Below, piece after piece: positions 60,283 to 64,000 of a stretch of 64,000 nucleotides of DNA. Origin of the DNA: Bacteroidota bacterium (GTDB lineage Bacteria > Bacteroidota > Bacteroidia > 2-12-FULL-35-15). The notes beneath the pieces are model-generated. The model made no database searches. It was not told the origin of the DNA and worked only from the letters and a program-made list of their open reading frames with translations. The position numbers and the translations under genes were made by a program. Where the stretch lies: the NCBI GenBank assembly GCA_016722565.1, contig JADKIU010000002.1, forward strand, positions 1,054,001-1,118,000. Reading direction: 5' to 3'. Each line of letters opens with the position of its first letter. The stretch's first letter is position 1.

Positions 60283-63200
60283 ATGTCAAAACGACTGTTA
60301 ATGCTTATCTCCGGACTAGTTGCTGCCGGTATGCTCTTCTTGATTGTGTTTAACAAAAAACATTCTTCATCAGGTGAAGAGGGCACCAATCCTGCATTTG
60401 GCGCCTACATCAACGCCTACACCTCCGGCATCATTTCGAGTGAATCAACCATCCGCATTCTATTAACAAATGAAATGGAAGCTCCGATTGAAATCGGAAA
60501 ACCGGTAGATAAATCCTTGTTTGATTTTTCTCCGAGCATCAAAGGAACTACTGTTTGGTTAGACAGCAGAACCATTGAATTCCGCCCTGAGAAACCGCTT
60601 CCACCGAATACACATTATGAAGCTGAATTTTATTTATCTAATATTTTAGATGTTCCATCTGAATTCGAAACCTTCGAATTTGAATTTCAAACCATGGAAC
60701 AATCGTTTGAAGTGTTTGTGGATCGCATGACCACCACCGACAAGAAAACCTTACGCACACAGCGTTTGGAAGGAACACTCTCAACAGCCGATGTTGCCAA
60801 TCCACAACAAATGGAAAAAGTTGTTACCGCTTCTCAAAACGGTAAAGCGCTTACCATCACATGGATTCACGAAGGAAGCAGAACAATCTCCCGCTTCACA
60901 GTTGATGGAATTCAACGTACCGAAAAAGCCGGAAAGGTTGATTTAGCATGGGACGGAGACGCCATTGGTGTTGCATTAAAAGGAAACAAATCCATCGACA
61001 TTCCTGCTCTTGGTGATTTCAAAGTAGTAGATGTAAAGGTGATTCAAAGCCCTGAACAATACGCTGTACTGCAGTTCTCCGACCCTATCCAAGAGAATCA
61101 AGTATTGGATGGATTGGTGACTTTATCCGGTGGATCGACTTTAAAATACATTATTGAAGACAATGAAATTCGTGTTTATCCGGATGTACGTCAGTCGGGA
61201 CCACGCACCATAACTGCCGAATTGGGTGTGAAAAATATTTTAGGAATGCCATTAAAAGAACGTTACGTAATGGAAGTAATGTTCGAAGAAATTAAACCGG
61301 ATGTGGAATTAATCGGTAAAGGAATTATCCTTCCGAACTCCAACGGATTAATCTTCCCTTTCAAAGCCGTGAGTTTAAAAGCGGTTGATGTAAAGATTTT
61401 AAAAATCTACGAAAAAAATATTCCGCAGTTCTTGCAAGTGAATAGCATGTCGGGCGACCGCGAACTGAGACGTGTTGGAAAAGTAATTCTTAAAAAAACC
61501 ATTCAGCTGACACAAAAAAGTGCAATGGATTTAGGGAAATGGAACAACTACTCTTTCGATCTTGCACAGTTAATTAAAACTGAACCGGGTGCCATCTATA
61601 AAGTGATTATTTCGTTCAAGAAAGAATACTCTACTTATAAATGCGATAGCTCTGAACCGGAAAACATGGACGAAGGCATGCAGGAGATGAGTGATGGAGA
61701 TGATACCGAAGATGAACACGATTGGGATTATTATGGTGATTACTATTATGATGATTATGAATACTACGATTATGACTACGATGATCGTGATAACCCATGT
61801 AAAAATTATTATTACCGCAATCGTGAAGTAAGTCGCAACATCCTTGCTTCCGATTTAGGATTAATTGCAAAACGCGGAACAGATGGTTCGATGATGTTTA
61901 TTGTTACCAACTTAATTACCACTGAACCAATTAAAAATGCAACGATTGAAATCTACGATTATCAATTGCAGGTTTTAAAAACATTAAAAACCGACAAAGG
62001 TGGAATGTGCGAAGGGATCTTCAAACGCAAGCCATTCCTGATGGTTGCGAAAGTTGGAAACCAACGCGGTTACTTAAAATTAGATGATGGTTCTTCTTTA
62101 TCACTCAGCGCATTTGATGTTTCGGGTGAAGAAGTACAAAAAGGATTGAAAGGATTTATCTATGGCGAACGCGGTGTGTGGCGCCCGGGTGATACATTGT
62201 TCTTGTCGTTTATTTTGGAAGACAAACAAAATACACTTCCAAAAAATCATCCGGTACAATTCGAATTGTTGAATCCGCAGGGACAAGTGTTTAGAAAAAT
62301 TACGAAGACCGTTGGATTAAATGGCTTCTATAATTTCACTACTACTACCGAGAAAAGTTCTCCGACAGGAAACTGGACCGCTCGTATAAAAGTTGGTGGC
62401 GCTTGGTTTACCAAGAACATCAAAATCGAAACGATTATGCCAAATCGTTTGAAAATCAAATTGACCTTCCCGGGTGATAAACTTTCGGTAGCACATAAAG
62501 ATGCCAACGGAACCTTGGAAGCAAAATGGTTGGTGGGTGCCATTGCAAAAGATTTAAATGCAAAAGTGGAAGTAACATTATCTGAATCCAACACCACGTT
62601 TAAAAAATACGAAGACTATAACTTTGATGATGCAGCACGCAACTTCACATCGGAAGCACAAACCATTTTTGATGGCAATACCGATAACGAAGGGAAAGCA
62701 TTGGTAAAACCCGACATCACCGTTAACGATGCAGCACCGGGAATGTTAAAAGCAAGTTTCAAAATCCGTGTGTTTGAAAAAGGCGGTGCATTTAGTATTG
62801 ATCAATTCTCATTGCCATATTCTCCTTACGAAACCTATGTAGGGATGAAAGTGCCGGAAGGAAATAAATTCTCCGGCATGTTGGTAACCGATACCAATCA
62901 CGTGATTAAAGTTGTTACACTCGACAGTGATGGCAAACCGGTTTCGAAAAGCAAACTAAAAGTACAAGTGTATAAAGTTGGCTGGAGATGGTGGTGGGAT
63001 TCCTATGATGGCGACTTGGCCAACTATGTAGGAAACGAATACAAAGCACCTATCCAAGATCAGGTTATTTCAACTGTAAATGGTAAAGGACAATTTACCT
63101 TGCGTATAAACCGCCCTGATTGGGGACGCTTCTACGTTTGTGTAACGGATGAAGAAAGCGGACATAGAACAGGGCAAACCGTTTACATCGATTGGCCGGC

Positions 63201-64000
63201 TTGGGCAGGTGAATCTCCAAAAGGAAATTCAGGTGCTACTTTATTATCATTCAGCTCCGATAAAAAACAATACAACGTGGGTGAGGATGTGAAATTAACC
63301 ATTCCATCATCGGGTGAAGGCCGTGCTTTAATTAGTGTAGAAAGTGGATCGAAAGTAATCAAAGCATTCTGGGCAGAAACCAAGAAAGGTGAAACCACCT
63401 TCAACTTCCCGGTTACTGCAGACATGACACCAAACGTTTATGTGAACGTAACGATGATACAACCGCATGCACAAACCATCAACGATTTACCAATCCGTTT
63501 GTATGGCGTGGTTCCAATTTTAGTGGAAGACCCTGCCACCCATTTAACACCGGCAATTAAAACACCGGACGTGTGGAAACCGGAAACAAAATCGACTGTT
63601 ACCGTTTCTGAAAAAGATGGAAAAGAAATGACGTATACCATCGCCATTGTGGATGAAGGATTGTTAGACTTAACGCGTTTCAAAACTCCTGATCCTTGGA
63701 GCGCATTCTATGCGCGTGAAGCATTGGGTGTAAAAACATGGGACATGTTCGACATGGTGATGGGTGCATTTGGCGCTGAGTTAACACGCATCCTCGCGAT
63801 TGGTGGTGACGGTGAAGCCGGAAACAAAGGTGGCAACAAAGCCAACCGCTTTAAACCAATGGTAAAATTTATGGGTCCGTATTTCCTTAAAAAAGGACAA
63901 ACCGTAACACATGAATTCATGATGCCACAATATGTCGGCTCGGTGAGAACCATGGTGGTAGCCGGTTACAAAGGCGCATACGGCTCTTCTGAAAAAACAA
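60283..64000 (+). CDS. Alpha-2-macroglobulin family protein, N-terminal 1239 codons
   Basis: The gene runs off the window. An N-terminal membrane segment (LLMLISGLVAAGMLFLIVF, residues 5-23) without a lipobox is followed by an MG1-like domain, an MG2 domain (YGERGVWRPGDTLFLSFILE near residue 628-647) and bait-region-side domains to IVDEGLLDLTRFKTPDPW and AYGSSEKT at the edge. Known: bacterial A2M proteins trap proteases in the periplasm, usually with a thioester CXEQ motif and a penicillin-binding-protein partner; both would lie beyond the window. Odd: an Asp/Tyr-rich insert (D/Y about 30 of 45 residues) between C454 and C506, e.g. DYYGDYYYDDYEYYDYDYDD. Confidence 0.87.
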   Translation, partial: MSKRLLMLISGLVAAGMLFLIVFNKKHSSSGEEGTNPAFGAYINAYTSGIISSESTIRILLTNEMEAPIEIGKPVDKSLFDFSPSIKGTTVWLDSRTIEFRPEKPLPPNTHYEAEFYLSNILDVPSEFETFEFEFQTMEQSFEVFVDRMTTTDKKTLRTQRLEGTLSTADVANPQQMEKVVTASQNGKALTITWIHEGSRTISRFTVDGIQRTEKAGKVDLAWDGDAIGVALKGNKSIDIPALGDFKVVDVKVIQSPEQYAVLQFSDPIQENQVLDGLVTLSGGSTLKYIIEDNEIRVYPDVRQSGPRTITAELGVKNILGMPLKERYVMEVMFEEIKPDVELIGKGIILPNSNGLIFPFKAVSLKAVDVKILKIYEKNIPQFLQVNSMSGDRELRRVGKVILKKTIQLTQKSAMDLGKWNNYSFDLAQLIKTEPGAIYKVIISFKKEYSTYKCDSSEPENMDEGMQEMSDGDDTEDEHDWDYYGDYYYDDYEYYDYDYDDRDNPCKNYYYRNREVSRNILASDLGLIAKRGTDGSMMFIVTNLITTEPIKNATIEIYDYQLQVLKTLKTDKGGMCEGIFKRKPFLMVAKVGNQRGYLKLDDGSSLSLSAFDVSGEEVQKGLKGFIYGERGVWRPGDTLFLSFILEDKQNTLPKNHPVQFELLNPQGQVFRKITKTVGLNGFYNFTTTTEKSSPTGNWTARIKVGGAWFTKNIKIETIMPNRLKIKLTFPGDKLSVAHKDANGTLEAKWLVGAIAKDLNAKVEVTLSESNTTFKKYEDYNFDDAARNFTSEAQTIFDGNTDNEGKALVKPDITVNDAAPGMLKASFKIRVFEKGGAFSIDQFSLPYSPYETYVGMKVPEGNKFSGMLVTDTNHVIKVVTLDSDGKPVSKSKLKVQVYKVGWRWWWDSYDGDLANYVGNEYKAPIQDQVISTVNGKGQFTLRINRPDWGRFYVCVTDEESGHRTGQTVYIDWPAWAGESPKGNSGATLLSFSSDKKQYNVGEDVKLTIPSSGEGRALISVESGSKVIKAFWAETKKGETTFNFPVTADMTPNVYVNVTMIQPHAQTINDLPIRLYGVVPILVEDPATHLTPAIKTPDVWKPETKSTVTVSEKDGKEMTYTIAIVDEGLLDLTRFKTPDPWSAFYAREALGVKTWDMFDMVMGAFGAELTRILAIGGDGEAGNKGGNKANRFKPMVKFMGPYFLKKGQTVTHEFMMPQYVGSVRTMVVAGYKGAYGSSEKT

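Overview
The window is a 64-kb piece of an AT-rich Bacteroidota chromosome, close in style to gliding Flavobacteriales or Chitinophagales-type bacteria; the genus cannot be told. The assignment rests on type IX secretion (T9SS) cargo with type A and type B (CHU_C) sorting domains, promoters of the Bacteroidota -33 TTTG / -7 TAnnTTTG kind, a short CarB, a zinc-ligand-less Tgt, YfhO, DUF4834 and DUF6702 proteins, and an almost complete lack of Shine-Dalgarno sites. No tRNA, rRNA, CRISPR array, IS transposase or prophage was found.

Layout. 1-5.5 kb: tail of a DnaE-type polymerase, then an M1 peptidase fused to what looks like an Omp85-type outer-membrane barrel, and a TPR protein. 5.5-20.1 kb: a surface-glycan island bracketed by two paralogous, oppositely oriented 489-residue flippases. 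It holds a glycosyltransferase, an FkbM methyltransferase, a DUF115-like protein, an acyltransferase, and a pseudaminic acid block: PseB, an unknown 525-residue protein, a Pse-associated methylase, a second methyltransferase, an SpsF-type cytidylyltransferase, a PhyH dioxygenase, a PseG-PseH fusion and PseI. PseC, the aminotransferase, is absent. 20.1-31.8 kb: T9SS cargo, YfhO, a prolyl-hydroxylase-like enzyme with an SDR, a radical SAM/SPASM protein, lipoproteins and a hydrolase. 31.8-46.3 kb: housekeeping genes (carB, rpmH, an MsbA-like exporter, rsmG, an ECF sigma factor, tgt, an LptF/G permease, ispE, accA). 46.4-64 kb: cell-envelope and proteolysis genes (a second M1 peptidase, an ABC exporter whose permease is fused to a third M1 domain, M15 and C1 peptidases, a MORN protein, a Prc-type S41 protease) and the first 1239 codons of an alpha-2-macroglobulin-like protein.

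Two themes run across the window. First, intergenic spaces are full of dispersed palindromic repeats. One family, GTCATTNCG...NAATCT, occurs with three different pairing bases that covary (G-C, C-G, T-A), which shows that its hairpin is under selection. Second, several genes are broken: PhyH, the ABC permease-M1 gene and the DUF4834 gene are shifted by one base at A/T homopolymers, and rsmG has an in-frame TAG. The homopolymer pattern suggests sequencing or assembly error as the first explanation.

The most novel items are the M1-peptidase/Omp85-like fusion, the unknown protein and missing PseC in the pseudaminic island, a 13-base dyad at identical spacing in two promoters, the covarying repeat family, and a Cys-flanked Asp/Tyr-rich insert in the macroglobulin.
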